Source: an uncultured Propionivibrio sp. (GTDB lineage Bacteria > Pseudomonadota > Gammaproteobacteria > Burkholderiales > Rhodocyclaceae). From it: a DNA stretch of 14,946 bases. Each line of letters starts with the position of its first letter. Position 1 is the first letter of the stretch. The notes under the pieces are model-generated. The model worked only from the letters and a program-made list of their open reading frames with translations, did no database searches and was not told where the DNA came from. A program made the position numbers and the translations under genes. Of the stretch, positions 1 through 8,456 are shown piece after piece. Location of the stretch: the NCBI GenBank assembly GCA_937923255.1, contig CALAIL010000003.1:1-14946 (forward strand), written 5' to 3'.

Positions 1-176
1 ACAAGCTTGTCAAGCTCGTTCCGCCGGAGAAGCTGGATGAAACGCGGCGCAAGGCACTGGAGCGCCAATACGCGGGCATTCTGGCGCAGGAGGATCTTTC
101 CGCGTATATCAACGCGCTGCGCGCCCGCTACAAGATTGACATCAACAAATCGCTGCTGGAAAGCCGGGAGCACTGA
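1..176 (+). CDS. ppiD: PpiD-like periplasmic peptidyl-prolyl isomerase/chaperone, C-terminal end only
   Basis: Partial gene cut by the window start. Reading from base 3 gives 57 codons ending at TGA 174-176. The tail reads ...LSAYINALRARYKIDINKSLLE..., which resembles the extreme C terminus of PpiD/SurA-family proteins in betaproteobacteria: a helical segment, then a short strand of the form K-x-x-I-N-x-S-L-L. PpiD is an inner-membrane-anchored periplasmic folding factor with a parvulin domain; none of the catalytic part is visible here. The neighbouring fabI supports the call, because ppiD and fabI are often close together in betaproteobacteria (from memory). The two genes converge here. The call rests on a short tail plus context. 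Confidence 0.6.
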   Translation, partial: KLVKLVPPEKLDETRRKALERQYAGILAQEDLSAYINALRARYKIDINKSLLESREH

Positions 177-842
177 GCCCGAACCGAATCCCAAATCCAA
201 TTTCAATCCGCTTTTCTGCACTTCTGTCGGAATAAGCGATGGAAGAATGGAAATGGCTGACTCTGGTTGGTGTGTGATTGCGTCGTGGCGGGGTTCACAG
301 CTCGCCATTTTGCATGGAGTGTAACGGGCAAAGTGTGTCGTGAATAAAGGCGCAAATACTGTGAATGCCGCGTGTTCAGGCGCAACGGACGCCGGACTGG
401 GCAGCCTGGTTTGACCATCGGTCACGGCCTAGGCAAGTGAGTAGTTCGCATTTGCACCAGATGACATGGCCGGACGGGCAGGTCCTTGCCCACTGGCCTG
501 CTGATCCATACCGCTGCTCATCGCTGCCTCAATGCAGTCTCAAGGAAAGATGCTTGCGTCAGGCAGCAAGCCGCCCGGATTTTCCCGATAAAACGACTTG
601 TCGGCGTTCTGGGCGCCAGTATCCAACCGCGCTTATTGCCGCTGTCCCCGTTATCCATGCGGTAGATGGGAAAATGGATGCACTGTGGCCGAGACTGTGA
701 TGGGGATCCGGCCGGCATAACGCCTGGAATGCCGCGAAGGCGCCGGAAACGGTGCGCAGCGAGCTGAAAAAGAAAGAAATTCCGGACGCCGTAGCGTCCG
801 GATAGTCTGTGTGCCGGCCATGATATGACCGGATGATGCCGT
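177..842. other. Long intergenic region without a recognisable gene
   Basis: This is about 670 bases between the ppiD end and the repeat after fabI. Several short open frames exist on both strands, but none has a convincing ribosome binding site or a protein sequence I recognise. The part around 185-360 looks less GC-rich than the flanking genes. A small inverted repeat lies near 476-491 (GGGCA pairing with TGCCC), with no T-tract after it. The only functional signal I can support is the fabI terminator at 765-802. The stretch could hold a decayed gene or an untranslated RNA, but nothing seen argues for either. Confidence 0.5.
765..802 (-). terminator. Rho-independent terminator of fabI
   Basis: Read on the - strand, a perfect 9-bp stem (TCCGGACGC, bases 802-794, with GCGTCCGGA, bases 789-781) closes a 4-base loop. 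It is followed at once by a T-rich run, the complement of the A-rich bases 767-780. It sits about 80 bases past the fabI stop codon in the right orientation. No run of T follows on the + strand, so it should act on fabI only. Confidence 0.8.
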
Positions 843-880
843 CCCGGAAACCCCCAAGGGACGCGGGCTCCAGGCCCATG
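843..880 (+). repeat. Truncated copy of the GCCC-N9-GGGC palindromic repeat, abutting the fabI stop
   Basis: Bases 843-880 align with the right end of the repeat array after tilS (14280-14315). Both begin CCCGGAAAC, then have CCC, two A, three variable bases, and ACGCGGGCT. The hallmark palindrome is present with a 9-base loop: CCCC (852-855), loop 856-864, GGGC (865-868). The copy ends two bases before the fabI TAA (883-885), so it lies in the fabI 3' untranslated region, upstream of the terminator. Only one palindrome is present. It is labelled + because it has the same orientation as the arrays at 14.2 kb. Confidence 0.6.
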
Positions 881-882
881 CT

Positions 883-1683
883 TTAGGCCGATAGCGCGTC
901 CTGGTTGCCGAGCGCTGTCGTGTTTATGCCGCCGTCGACATAGAGAATCTCGCCAGTGATTGCGCTGGACAGGTCGGAGAGCAGGAAAGCGGCGGCGTTG
1001 CCGACTTCCTCAATGGTGACATTGCGGCGCAGCGGTGCATGCTGCGCGTTGTAGCTCAATAGCTTGCCGAAATTGCCGATCCCGGAAGCGGCCAGTGTTT
1101 TGATCGGGCCGGCCGAAATCGCATTGGCCCGGATGCCTTGCGGGCCGAGGCAGAAGGCCAGATAACGCGTTGCCGCCTCGAGGCTGGCTTTGGCCAGACC
1201 CATCGTGTTGTAGTTCGGCATCGTGCGCTCGGCGCCCAAATAGGTCATCGCCAGCAGCGACGGGTGGTTGCCCTTGAGCAGCATGGGACGCGCCGCCTTG
1301 GCCAGCGCCGGATAGCTGTAAGACGAGACATCGTGCGCGATGCGGAAGGCTTCGCGCGACAATCCCTCGAGAAAATCGCCTTCGATGGCCTCTCCCGGCG
1401 CATAGGCGACCGAATGCACGAGACCATCCAGCCCGTCCCAATGTTTGCCCAGTTCGGCGAATAGCCCGTCAATCTGGGCGTCTTCGGCAACGTCGCAGGG
1501 AAAAACCAGCGTGCTGTCAAATTCGGCGGCAAATTTAGTGAGGCGATCCTGAAAGCGTTCGTTCTGATAGGTGAAGGCCAGGCGCGCGCCTTCCCGATGG
1601 CACGCCTTGGCAATGCCGTAGGCGATCGAATGTTTGGAGAGAAGGCCGCAGATCAGAATGCGTTTGTCAGCAAGAAATCCCAT
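883..1683 (-). CDS. fabI: Enoyl-[acyl-carrier-protein] reductase (NADH), FabI
   Basis: A 266-residue cytoplasmic enzyme of the short-chain dehydrogenase superfamily. It catalyses the last step of each fatty-acid elongation cycle, reducing trans-2-enoyl-ACP with NADH. The N terminus ([19 protein letters not shown], residues 8-26) is the FabI form of the dinucleotide-binding loop. The catalytic pair Tyr148/Tyr158 and Lys165 lie in [19 protein letters not shown], and [15 protein letters not shown] follows, as in E. coli FabI. The length matches the family's usual 260-odd residues. The ATG at 1683 is preceded on the - strand by GGGAG at 1693-1689. A much longer open frame continues upstream, but nothing in that extension resembles FabI. 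The gene converges with ppiD and diverges from the transporter gene at 1990. It ends beside a repeat copy and a clear terminator. Confidence 0.97.
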   Translation of the reverse strand: MGFLADKRILICGLLSKHSIAYGIAKACHREGARLAFTYQNERFQDRLTKFAAEFDSTLVFPCDVAEDAQIDGLFAELGKHWDGLDGLVHSVAYAPGEAIEGDFLEGLSREAFRIAHDVSSYSYPALAKAARPMLLKGNHPSLLAMTYLGAERTMPNYNTMGLAKASLEAATRYLAFCLGPQGIRANAISAGPIKTLAASGIGNFGKLLSYNAQHAPLRRNVTIEEVGNAAAFLLSDLSSAITGEILYVDGGINTTALGNQDALSA

Positions 1684-1839
1684 AAATGCTCCCGTACAGT
1701 GTAAGTGGCAACGGATACCGCCAATGCGGCGAATACACCGAATGTGCCGGACGAAACAAAAAAACGGCCAACGGCGCACGCACGGCCAGATCGGCGGCAG
1801 ATTGTTGTTATGCCTTTCCGGACGTTTTTCAGCAGGGAA

Positions 1840-1868
1840 ATTATAAAAGATTTCGCTCCCCGTCCCGA
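1840..1868 (-). promoter_or_regulatory. Candidate fabI promoter
   Basis: On the - strand a perfect TATAAT (complement of ATTATA, 1840-1845) lies in a locally AT-rich patch. At 17-base spacing the -35 position (1868-1863) reads TCGGGA, matching only three of six consensus bases. A start here would give fabI a leader of about 150 nt. That leader contains a T7 run (complement of 1758-1764) after a GC-rich stretch with only a weak 5-bp stem. The whole 1684-1989 gap also has to serve the divergent binding-protein gene, for which I see no convincing promoter. Confidence 0.3.
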
Positions 1869-1989
1869 TACTGCCGGCGCTGGCGCATTTTTGCCGGCGT
1901 GGTGCAATGCGTGAGAATGCGGGTCGGGTTAAACTCCACCCATGTCCTGTTTTTCGTTGCCCGCCGATTTCACCGTACTTGCCGACCCC

Positions 1990-4251
1990 ATGCGGCGCTT
2001 GTTGTGCGCGCTGCCGTGCAGCATCCGCCGTGCCGCGTATCTGCTCGCCGGGGCGGTTTTGCTGGCAATCACCGGCTGCGGCAATGAATGGAACGATCCG
2101 TACCCTGCCGTCGAGCGCGGCCGCAACATCTTCTACACGGCATTTATCGAGCGGCCGAAACACCTCGATCCGGCGCAATCCTATACCGAGGATGAAAGCG
2201 TTTTTACCGGGCAAATTTATGAGCCGCCGCTGCAATACCATTATCTGAAACGGCCATATGAGCTGATCCCGGCAACCGCCGAAGCCGTGCCCGAAGTGCG
2301 TTATCTCGACGCCTCGGGCGAACCGCTGCCACCCGATGCGCCGGCGGCACGCATCGCTTTCAGCGAATACGAAATCCGCATCAAGCCAGGCATCCTTTAC
2401 CAGCCGCACCCGGCTTTTGCCGTCGATGCTGCGGGTGTGCCGGTTTATGCCAATCTTGATGCGGCACGCCTAAGATCGATCCGCACGCTGGCCGACTTGA
2501 CAGACACCGGAACGCGCGAGCTGATCGCCGACGATTACATCTACCAGATCAAACGGTTGGCGCATCCACGTCTGAACTCGCCGGTTTTCGGGCTGATGGC
2601 CGGCCACATCGTCGGCCTGAAAGAGCTGGGAGCAGCGTTGCAGACGGCGCAGTCCGCGCGTCCTGATACCTGGCTTGATCTCGACCGTTTTTCCCTCAGC
2701 GGCGTCACGCGCATCGACCGCTATGCCTACCGGGTGCGTCTGACCGGCAAATACCCGCACTTTCTCTACTGGCTGGCGATGCCGTTTTTTGCACCCATCC
2801 CGCGCGAGGCCGACCGCTTCTACAGCCAGCCCGGCATGGCCGAAAAAAACTTAACGCTCGACTGGTATCCCGTCGGTACCGGCCCCTTCATGCTGACCGA
2901 AAATAATCCGAACAGCCGCATGGTGCTGTCGCGCAATCCAAACTTTCATGGCGAAACGTATCCGTGCGAGGGCGAGGAGGGCGAAGGCAAGAACAAGAGC
3001 GGGCAAGACGACCGCACCGCTGGCCTGCTGGCCGACTGCGGCAAGGCGCTGCCGCTGATCGACCAGGCTGTCTTTTCGCGCGAAAAGGAAAGTATCCCGT
3101 ACTGGAACAAGTTCCTGCAAGGCTATTACGACGCTTCCGGCATTTCGTCCGATAGCTTCGACCAGGCCGTGCGGCTCAACGTCGGCGGTGACGTGCAGCT
3201 TTCTGACGAGATGCGCGAACGCGGCATCCGCCTGCTGACCAGCGTGCGCGCCGCAATTTTCTACATGGGCTTCAATATGCACGACCCCGTCGTGGGCGGT
3301 AAGGACGGCGTCGGCGAGATGCGCGCGCGCAAACTGCGTCAGGCGCTGTCGATTGCCATTGACCAGGAAGAGTTCATCTCGATCTTCCTTAACGGGCGCG
3401 GCATCGCCGCTATGAATCCGCTGCCGCCGGGCATTTTCGGCCATGAAAGCGGCGAAGCCGGCATCAACCCCGTGGTCTATGACTGGGAGAGGGCGCATTC
3501 CCATGCTGCGGAAGATGGGGATGGCGGCCGTGCACGGCGTAAACCCATTGCCGCAGCGAAGGCGCTACTGGCCGAAGCCGGCTGGCCGAACGGGCGCGAC
3601 GCCAACACCGGCGAGCCGCTGGTGCTCAACCTCGACACCACGGGCACCGGCATGGGCGATAAATCACAGCTTGACTGGCTGCGTCGGCAATTTGCCAAGA
3701 TCGGCATCCAGCTTGTCGTCCGTTCAACCGATTTCAACCGCTTTCAGGAAAAGCTGCGCAAAGGTGCAGTGCAGATTTTTTTTCTCGGCTGGAATGCCGA
3801 TTACCCCGATCCGGAAAATTTCTTTTTCCTCTTTTCGAGCAAGGAAGGCATGCTCGCGCACGGCGGAGAAAATAAGGCCAATTACGTCAATGCCGAATTT
3901 GATCGCTTGTTCGAGACCATGAAAAACATGGACAATACGCCGCAGCGGCAGGCCATCATCCGGCGCATGAACCGCATCCTTCAGGAAGATGCGCCGTGGA
4001 TCTTCGGCTTCCATCCCAAGAGCTACACGCTCAGCCATAGCTGGCTGTATAACCGCAAGCCAAATGATGTCGCCAACAATGGTCTCAAGTATCAGCGCAT
4101 CGACGCAGCCGCGCGCGAACGCTTGCGCCAAGCATGGAATCCGCCTGTCGTCTGGCCGCTGGCGCTGGCCGCCATCGCCGCCGTCGTGACCCTGATTGCC
4201 GCGGTGCTCGCCTGGCGCCGCCGCGAACGGCGCAGCGCATTGAGGCGGTGA
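1990..4251 (+). CDS. Peptide-type ABC transporter substrate-binding lipoprotein (SBP family 5) with C-terminal membrane helix
   Basis: A 753-residue extracytoplasmic binding protein of the oligopeptide family (SBP_bac_5, OppA/YejA-like) that would deliver a peptide or similar ligand to the permeases encoded downstream. From the ATG at 1990 the protein starts with basic residues, a hydrophobic stretch and the lipobox ITGC (Cys30), so it is probably lipid-anchored. A start at 1942 is also open but would put the Cys at residue 46, too far for a usual signal. Family-like segments include the region around [18 protein letters not shown] and [18 protein letters not shown] near the end of the domain. 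It is longer than OppA (about 540) because of charged insertions (e.g. [15 protein letters not shown]). It ends with a hydrophobic helix ([21 protein letters not shown]) followed by a basic tail. The ligand cannot be told from sequence. Confidence 0.9.
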   Translation: MRRLLCALPCSIRRAAYLLAGAVLLAITGCGNEWNDPYPAVERGRNIFYTAFIERPKHLDPAQSYTEDESVFTGQIYEPPLQYHYLKRPYELIPATAEAVPEVRYLDASGEPLPPDAPAARIAFSEYEIRIKPGILYQPHPAFAVDAAGVPVYANLDAARLRSIRTLADLTDTGTRELIADDYIYQIKRLAHPRLNSPVFGLMAGHIVGLKELGAALQTAQSARPDTWLDLDRFSLSGVTRIDRYAYRVRLTGKYPHFLYWLAMPFFAPIPREADRFYSQPGMAEKNLTLDWYPVGTGPFMLTENNPNSRMVLSRNPNFHGETYPCEGEEGEGKNKSGQDDRTAGLLADCGKALPLIDQAVFSREKESIPYWNKFLQGYYDASGISSDSFDQAVRLNVGGDVQLSDEMRERGIRLLTSVRAAIFYMGFNMHDPVVGGKDGVGEMRARKLRQALSIAIDQEEFISIFLNGRGIAAMNPLPPGIFGHESGEAGINPVVYDWERAHSHAAEDGDGGRARRKPIAAAKALLAEAGWPNGRDANTGEPLVLNLDTTGTGMGDKSQLDWLRRQFAKIGIQLVVRSTDFNRFQEKLRKGAVQIFFLGWNADYPDPENFFFLFSSKEGMLAHGGENKANYVNAEFDRLFETMKNMDNTPQRQAIIRRMNRILQEDAPWIFGFHPKSYTLSHSWLYNRKPNDVANNGLKYQRIDAAARERLRQAWNPPVVWPLALAAIAAVVTLIAAVLAWRRRERRSALRR

Positions 4252-4468
4252 TGGGCGGTGGCATGGATTTGCAGCCGGCCAAGGCGCAACGTAACATCCC
4301 GTCCTGGCCGTACCGTCTAGCACGCGTGCATGTCGCCGAAATGGGCTGCCGGAGCCATGACACGATGGCCGAGACGTACCGCCTGATTCTGCGCTCATTT
4401 CTGCGCCCGTTGCGCCTGAACGCGCGGTATCCACGTTTTTTCACCTTTTGCTGACTTTGCGAGCTGCC

Positions 4469-5407
4469 ATGAGCTACAAAATCTTTGTCGATGGACAGGA
4501 AGGTACCACCGGCCTGCAGATCAACGAATACCTCGCGCAGCGCGACGATATCGAGGTGCTGCGCATCGACGCGGACAAGCGCAAGGACCCGGCCGAGCGC
4601 AAGCGGCTGATCAACGCCTCCGACATCACCTTCCTCTGCCTGCCCGATGATGCGGCGCGGGAAGCGGTGACGCTGGCCGACAATCCGGCCACCTGCATCA
4701 TCGACGCCTCGACGGCGCATCGCGTCCATCCGGGCTGGGTCTACGGCCTGCCGGAACTCGAGCGCCCGCAGCGCGAGCGGATTCGCGCCAGCAAGCGCAT
4801 CGCCAATCCCGGTTGCCATGCCACCGCCTTCATTTTGGCGCTCAGGCCGCTGGTTGCGAGCGGTCTGCTGCCGGCCGGAACGCAGGTTGCGGCGCATTCG
4901 ATCACCGGCTATTCGGGCGGCGGCAAAAAGATGATCGAATCCTACCGTAGCGCGCAGCGCATCGACGCACCGCGCCCCTACGCGCTGGGGCTGACGCACA
5001 AGCACCTGCCCGAAATGCGCGCCCATGCCGGGTTGGACATCGCGCCGATCTTCGTGCCGATCGTCGGCCCTTTCTACAAGGGGCTGGCCGTCACCGCCTA
5101 CCTACATCCCGGCCAGTTCGCTCGCAAGGCGACACCGGCGGAGGTGCAGAAAATCCTCGCTGACTATTACGCCGGCGAAGCCTTCATCCGCGTCCATCCC
5201 TGCGATCTGGAAGCGGCGACGGAGAGCGGCTTCTTCAACGTCGAGGCCAGCAACGACAGCAATCGCGTCGACCTCTTTGTCTTTGGCAATGAGGAGCGCA
5301 TGCTCATCGTCAGCCGGCTCGACAACCTGGGCAAGGGCGCATCCGGCGCCGCCGTCCAGTCGATGAACATCCATCTTGGCATCGACGAGACGAAAGGGCT
5401 GGTTTGA
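4469..5407 (+). CDS. argC: N-acetyl-gamma-glutamyl-phosphate reductase, type 2 (ArgC)
   Basis: A 312-residue cytoplasmic enzyme of arginine biosynthesis that reduces N-acetylglutamyl-5-phosphate to the semialdehyde with NADPH. The N terminus has the nucleotide-binding pattern [15 protein letters not shown] (residues 4-18). The catalytic Cys116 lies in [11 protein letters not shown] and the conserved histidine motif is THKHLPEM (His179). The length of about 310 and the GQEGTTGL loop fit the shorter type 2 family rather than the type 1 enzyme of about 345 residues. The start at 4469 is chosen because MSYKIFVDG begins the domain; a non-ATG start seven codons upstream is possible. It follows the binding-protein gene by 217 bases, which hold nothing I can name, and precedes the first permease by 56 bases. 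Cotranscription with the transporter is therefore likely. Confidence 0.94.
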   Translation: MSYKIFVDGQEGTTGLQINEYLAQRDDIEVLRIDADKRKDPAERKRLINASDITFLCLPDDAAREAVTLADNPATCIIDASTAHRVHPGWVYGLPELERPQRERIRASKRIANPGCHATAFILALRPLVASGLLPAGTQVAAHSITGYSGGGKKMIESYRSAQRIDAPRPYALGLTHKHLPEMRAHAGLDIAPIFVPIVGPFYKGLAVTAYLHPGQFARKATPAEVQKILADYYAGEAFIRVHPCDLEAATESGFFNVEASNDSNRVDLFVFGNEERMLIVSRLDNLGKGASGAAVQSMNIHLGIDETKGLV

Positions 5408-5463
5408 ATGCGAATCGCGCCATCGCGGGGCAAGTCGTGGTGCGATTGAGCTGAAACGCCGCC

Positions 5464-6441
5464 ATGCTCGCCTATCTCATCCGCCGTCTGCTCTACGCCA
5501 TTCCGATCCTGATTGGCGTCAATCTCATCACCTTTGCGCTCTTTTTCATCGTCAATACGCCGGATGACATGGCGCGCATGCAGCTGGGCGTCAAGCGGGT
5601 CATGCCGGAGGCGATCGAAAAATGGAAGGCCGAGCACGGTTACGACAAGCCGCTTTTCTTCAACGCCCAGGCTGGGGGCAGCGACAAACTGAGCGACACC
5701 ATCTTTTTCGCCAAGTCGGCGCGCCTGTTCGTCGGCGACTTCGGGCGCGCCGAGGATGGCCGCGACATTGCCGGCGAAATCGCCGCGCGCATGGGGCCGT
5801 CATTGGCCGTTGCCGCACCGACCTTTGTTCTGGGGCTGTTTGTCACCGTTTGTCTGGCGCTGCTGCTCGCCTTCTTCCGCGCCACGCCATTCGATTTCTG
5901 GGGCGTTGTGCTGTGTGTGGCGATGATGTCGGTTTCCGGCTTGTTCTACATCGTCGGCGGCCAATATCTCATCAGCAAGCTGTGGCGGCTGGCGCCGATT
6001 TCCGGCTACGCGCCGGGCATGGATGCGTGGAAGTTTCTCATCCTGCCGGTCGCCATCGGCGTCATCTCCGGCATCGGCGCCTCGACGCGCTGGTACAGGA
6101 CGATTTTCCTCGAAGAGATCGGCAAGGATTATGTGCGCACGGCGCGCGCCAAAGGCTTGCCGGAGCGGCTCGTCATGTTCCGGCACGTGCTGAGAAACGC
6201 GCTTATTCCGATTCTGACCGGGGTGGTTGTGGTCATTCCACAGCTGTTCATGGGGTCGCTGCTGATCGAATCCTTTTTCGGCATTCCCGGTCTGGGCAGC
6301 TACACCATCGATGCCATCAACGCGCAGGATTTCTCCGTCGTTCGCGCCATGGTCTTCATCGGTTCGGTGTTGTACATCGTCGGCCTGATGCTGACCGATA
6401 TCGCCTATACGCTGGTCGATCCACGCATCCGTTTTGAATGA
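5464..6441 (+). CDS. ABC transporter permease, DppB/OppB/YejB type
   Basis: A 325-residue inner-membrane subunit of the peptide/nickel importer family. It begins with the classic N-terminal helix of DppB-type permeases (LAYLIRRLLYAIPILIGVNLITFALFFIV), followed by a periplasmic loop of about 80 residues. Several further membrane segments follow (e.g. VLGLFVTVCLALLLAFF, VVLCVAMMSVSGLFYIVGG). The EAA loop that contacts the ATPase is YVRTARAKGLPERLVMFRHVLRNALIP. The C terminus (YTLVDPRIRFE) is typical of the family. The large loop and motif order resemble YejB, but the substrate is unknown. It lies 18 bases before the helix-hairpin-helix gene, in one apparent operon with the second permease and the ATPase. 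Confidence 0.93.
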   Translation: MLAYLIRRLLYAIPILIGVNLITFALFFIVNTPDDMARMQLGVKRVMPEAIEKWKAEHGYDKPLFFNAQAGGSDKLSDTIFFAKSARLFVGDFGRAEDGRDIAGEIAARMGPSLAVAAPTFVLGLFVTVCLALLLAFFRATPFDFWGVVLCVAMMSVSGLFYIVGGQYLISKLWRLAPISGYAPGMDAWKFLILPVAIGVISGIGASTRWYRTIFLEEIGKDYVRTARAKGLPERLVMFRHVLRNALIPILTGVVVVIPQLFMGSLLIESFFGIPGLGSYTIDAINAQDFSVVRAMVFIGSVLYIVGLMLTDIAYTLVDPRIRFE

Positions 6442-6445
6442 ACGC

Positions 6446-6451
6446 AGGAGG
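6446..6451 (+). promoter_or_regulatory. Strong Shine-Dalgarno of the helix-hairpin-helix gene
   Basis: A perfect AGGAGG lies 8 bases before the ATG at 6460. It is the best ribosome binding site in this window and contrasts with the weak sites of the flanking transporter genes. This suggests the small passenger protein is translated well and fixes its start. Confidence 0.8.
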
Positions 6452-6459
6452 ATAAGGCC

Positions 6460-6750
6460 ATGTCTTTTTCCACGGAAGAACGCAATGCCCTGCTGGCGCT
6501 GAAGGGCGTTGGCCCTACCGTTCTTGCCCGCCTGGAAGCGATGGGCATCGAATCGCTAGCGCAACTCTCCATTGCTGATGTGGAAAGCATCGTGTCGCAT
6601 GCCGCCCGTCTGACCGGATCGACCTGTTGGAAGAATAGCCCGCAGGCGCGCGCCGCCATTCAGGCCGCCATCGACCTGGCGCGTTCGGCTTCGGCGGAAG
6701 CGGCGCAAAGGACCGGCGCAGCGTGCCCATCGGATGAGGCCGCCGCGTGA
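6460..6750 (+). CDS. Small helix-hairpin-helix domain protein
   Basis: A 96-residue protein. The segment LLALKGVGPTVLARLEAMGIESLAQLSIADVESI (residues about 11-44) is a helix-hairpin-helix motif with the GVG hairpin followed by a second helical unit. Such motifs bind DNA backbone non-specifically or act in protein contacts. The family appears in databases as small HhH proteins of about 90 residues (from memory) and no reaction is known. A Trp-Lys-Asn-Ser-Pro segment (CWKNSPQARAAI) and an Ala-rich helical tail follow. There is no signal peptide or membrane segment, so it is cytoplasmic. Its stop overlaps the next permease start (TGATG), showing translational coupling inside the transporter operon. 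Function is unknown and its link to transport is unexplained. Confidence 0.85.
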   Translation: MSFSTEERNALLALKGVGPTVLARLEAMGIESLAQLSIADVESIVSHAARLTGSTCWKNSPQARAAIQAAIDLARSASAEAAQRTGAACPSDEAAA

Positions 6751-8180
6751 TGCTTGACTTTGCATCCTTCCAGCCCGTTCTGCTCTGGTCCGACGTGCTC
6801 GTCTGGCTGCTCGTCGGCGTCGGCGCGCTGGGCGCCGGGCAGGCGCGGCGTAATGCGCTCGCGCGCGCGGCGTGGGCGCGTGTCGGGCGCAGCCGGCCGG
6901 GCATGACGGCGGTGACCGTGCTCACCGTGTTCGTCCTGATCGGCCTGATCGATTCGCTGCATTACCGGCCGCGCCTGCCCGGCGATCATGCCGATGCGCC
7001 GCCGGTTTACGCCGTCGAGGTGCGCTCGCTGCTCGATGCGCTGGCTGCGCCGCTGCGCGAACGTCACGAGAAAACCTATTCCGCGCCTCTGGCGACGCGC
7101 GCCTATGCCAAGGAATCGCTGGAAATGCGCGGCGAGGATGGCCGCGTGCACACGGTGCGCGAATTTCCGCGCCTGCGCTATGGCGGCGCGCATCTGGGCG
7201 ATGCGGAGAGCCGGCGCAATGCCGATGTCCGGCGGCGTATGCTGGCCGCAGCCGCGCTTGCGGCAGGGCTGACCGGCCTGCTGGCCCTGGGCGTTGCGTT
7301 TTTTCTGGCGCGGCGGCAGGGCAGGCCGCTGGGCGCTGTTTGGCGCGCGCTCTGGCGCGGTGAAACGGCTTTTGCCTGGAATGTCGTACTGATGAGCCTG
7401 GGCGTTTTGTTGCTGATCGGCCTGCCGGTGCTGGCGTTGTGCGTCGATTATCACGTTTTCGGCACCGACAAGGTCGGGCAGGATGTTTTCTACCAAGTGC
7501 TCAAGAGCGTGCGCACGGCGCTGGTCATCGGGCTGGTGACGACGCTGGTGACGATTCCCGTCGGCGTTGCGTTCGGCACGCTCGCCGGCTATTTCCGCGG
7601 CTGGGTCGATGATTTCGTGCAGTATGTCTATACGACGCTTTCGTCGATTCCTGGGGTGCTGCTGATCGCGGCGGCCGTACTGATGATGCAGGTGCTGATC
7701 GACACGCATCCGCAATGGTTCGCCACCGCCGCCGAGCGCGCCGATCTGCGCCTGCTGGCGCTTTGCTTCATTCTCGGGCTGACGAGCTGGACGAGTCTGG
7801 CGCGGCTGCTGCGGGGCGAAACGCTCAAGCTGCGCGAACAGGAATACGTGCAGGCGGCGCAGGCTTTCGGCGTGACCGACGGGCGCATCCTCCTGCGCCA
7901 TATCCTGCCCAACCTGATGCATATCGTCATCATCACGCTGGTGATGGATTTTTCCGGGCTGGTGCTGGCCGAGGCGGTACTGTCCTATGTCGGCATCGGC
8001 GTCGATCCGGCGACGATCAGCTTCGGCATGATGATCAACAACGCGCGCATGGAGCTGGCGCGCGAACCGATGGTGTGGTGGTCGCTGGCCGCCGCGTTTA
8101 CCGCCATGTTTGCGCTGGTGCTGTCCGCCAATCTGCTGGCTGACGCCGTGCGTGACGCCTTTGATCCCCGGTTGGGATAA
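6750..8180 (+). CDS. ABC transporter permease, DppC/OppC/YejE type, with long N-terminal extension
   Basis: The second inner-membrane subunit of the importer, 476 residues from the ATG at 6750, which overlaps the preceding stop; a GTG one codon earlier is possible. The C-terminal half is the usual DppC-type permease: GTDKVGQDVFYQVLKSVRTALVIG opens the transport domain, and the EAA loop is YVQAAQAFGVTDGRILLRHILPNL. The ending SANLLADAVRDAFDPRLG is typical. The N-terminal 200 residues are extra compared with a plain OppC of about 300. They hold two membrane segments (near residues 9-29 and 52-69), an extracytoplasmic stretch containing the Arg/Glu-rich RLRYGGAHLG region, and a third helix near 168-187. 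Such extensions occur in YejE-like permeases with a soluble loop, so the protein is probably intact. Substrate unknown. Confidence 0.92.
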   Translation: MLDFASFQPVLLWSDVLVWLLVGVGALGAGQARRNALARAAWARVGRSRPGMTAVTVLTVFVLIGLIDSLHYRPRLPGDHADAPPVYAVEVRSLLDALAAPLRERHEKTYSAPLATRAYAKESLEMRGEDGRVHTVREFPRLRYGGAHLGDAESRRNADVRRRMLAAAALAAGLTGLLALGVAFFLARRQGRPLGAVWRALWRGETAFAWNVVLMSLGVLLLIGLPVLALCVDYHVFGTDKVGQDVFYQVLKSVRTALVIGLVTTLVTIPVGVAFGTLAGYFRGWVDDFVQYVYTTLSSIPGVLLIAAAVLMMQVLIDTHPQWFATAAERADLRLLALCFILGLTSWTSLARLLRGETLKLREQEYVQAAQAFGVTDGRILLRHILPNLMHIVIITLVMDFSGLVLAEAVLSYVGIGVDPATISFGMMINNARMELAREPMVWWSLAAAFTAMFALVLSANLLADAVRDAFDPRLG

Positions 8181-8456
8181 CCGGCGCTGGACGCGATTGC
8201 TGGCCGAGGCGAAGCGAATGACCGAGAGTGCGGAAGTCATAAAAATGAGTGTAACGATGACAAGCCAGATCCGGATTCAACCGTCCGTAGCGCGTGCCCT
8301 GCACAAAAAGCGGGCCTCCGGGCGCGGCCCCCTGGCGGCGCTGGCTGGCGTCGGTGCCAGACTGCCCGCCTGCGCGCCGGCGTGCTTCCACCAATGGATG
8401 CCGGCTGTGCCCGGCTTTACCCGCCGGATGCGCGGCGATCGTGCGGCCCGTTGATC
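8181..8456. other. Gap between permease and ATPase genes
   Basis: These 276 GC-rich bases have no gene I can support, although an open frame runs through them up to TGA 8452-8454. The motif GCCC (8296-8299), a 12-base loop and GGGC (8312-8315) followed by CTCCGGGC faintly resembles the right end of the palindromic repeat found elsewhere in the window, so a decayed copy is possible. No terminator is visible, so the ATPase may still belong to the same transcript. Confidence 0.35.

Noticed and set aside
203..418. A 71-codon open frame on the - strand in the ppiD-fabI gap
   Set aside because: No ribosome site, domain or recognisable homologue could be seen.
1757..1790. Terminator or attenuator in the fabI leader (- strand)
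   Set aside because: There is a T7 run, but the stem before it is only 5 bp with a long loop.
883..2409. A 508-codon open frame on the - strand containing fabI
   Set aside because: Only the part from 1683 down matches FabI. The upstream half overlaps the binding-protein gene, has no family likeness and reflects GC-rich codon bias.
6660..8240. A 526-codon open frame on the - strand
   Set aside because: It lies opposite the well-supported second permease. Its Arg/Gln/His-rich translation is the typical shadow of a GC-rich membrane protein gene.
8296..8330. Another copy of the palindromic repeat before the ATPase gene
   Set aside because: The loop is 12 bases, and the likeness to the right end is short and within what GC-rich DNA gives by chance.
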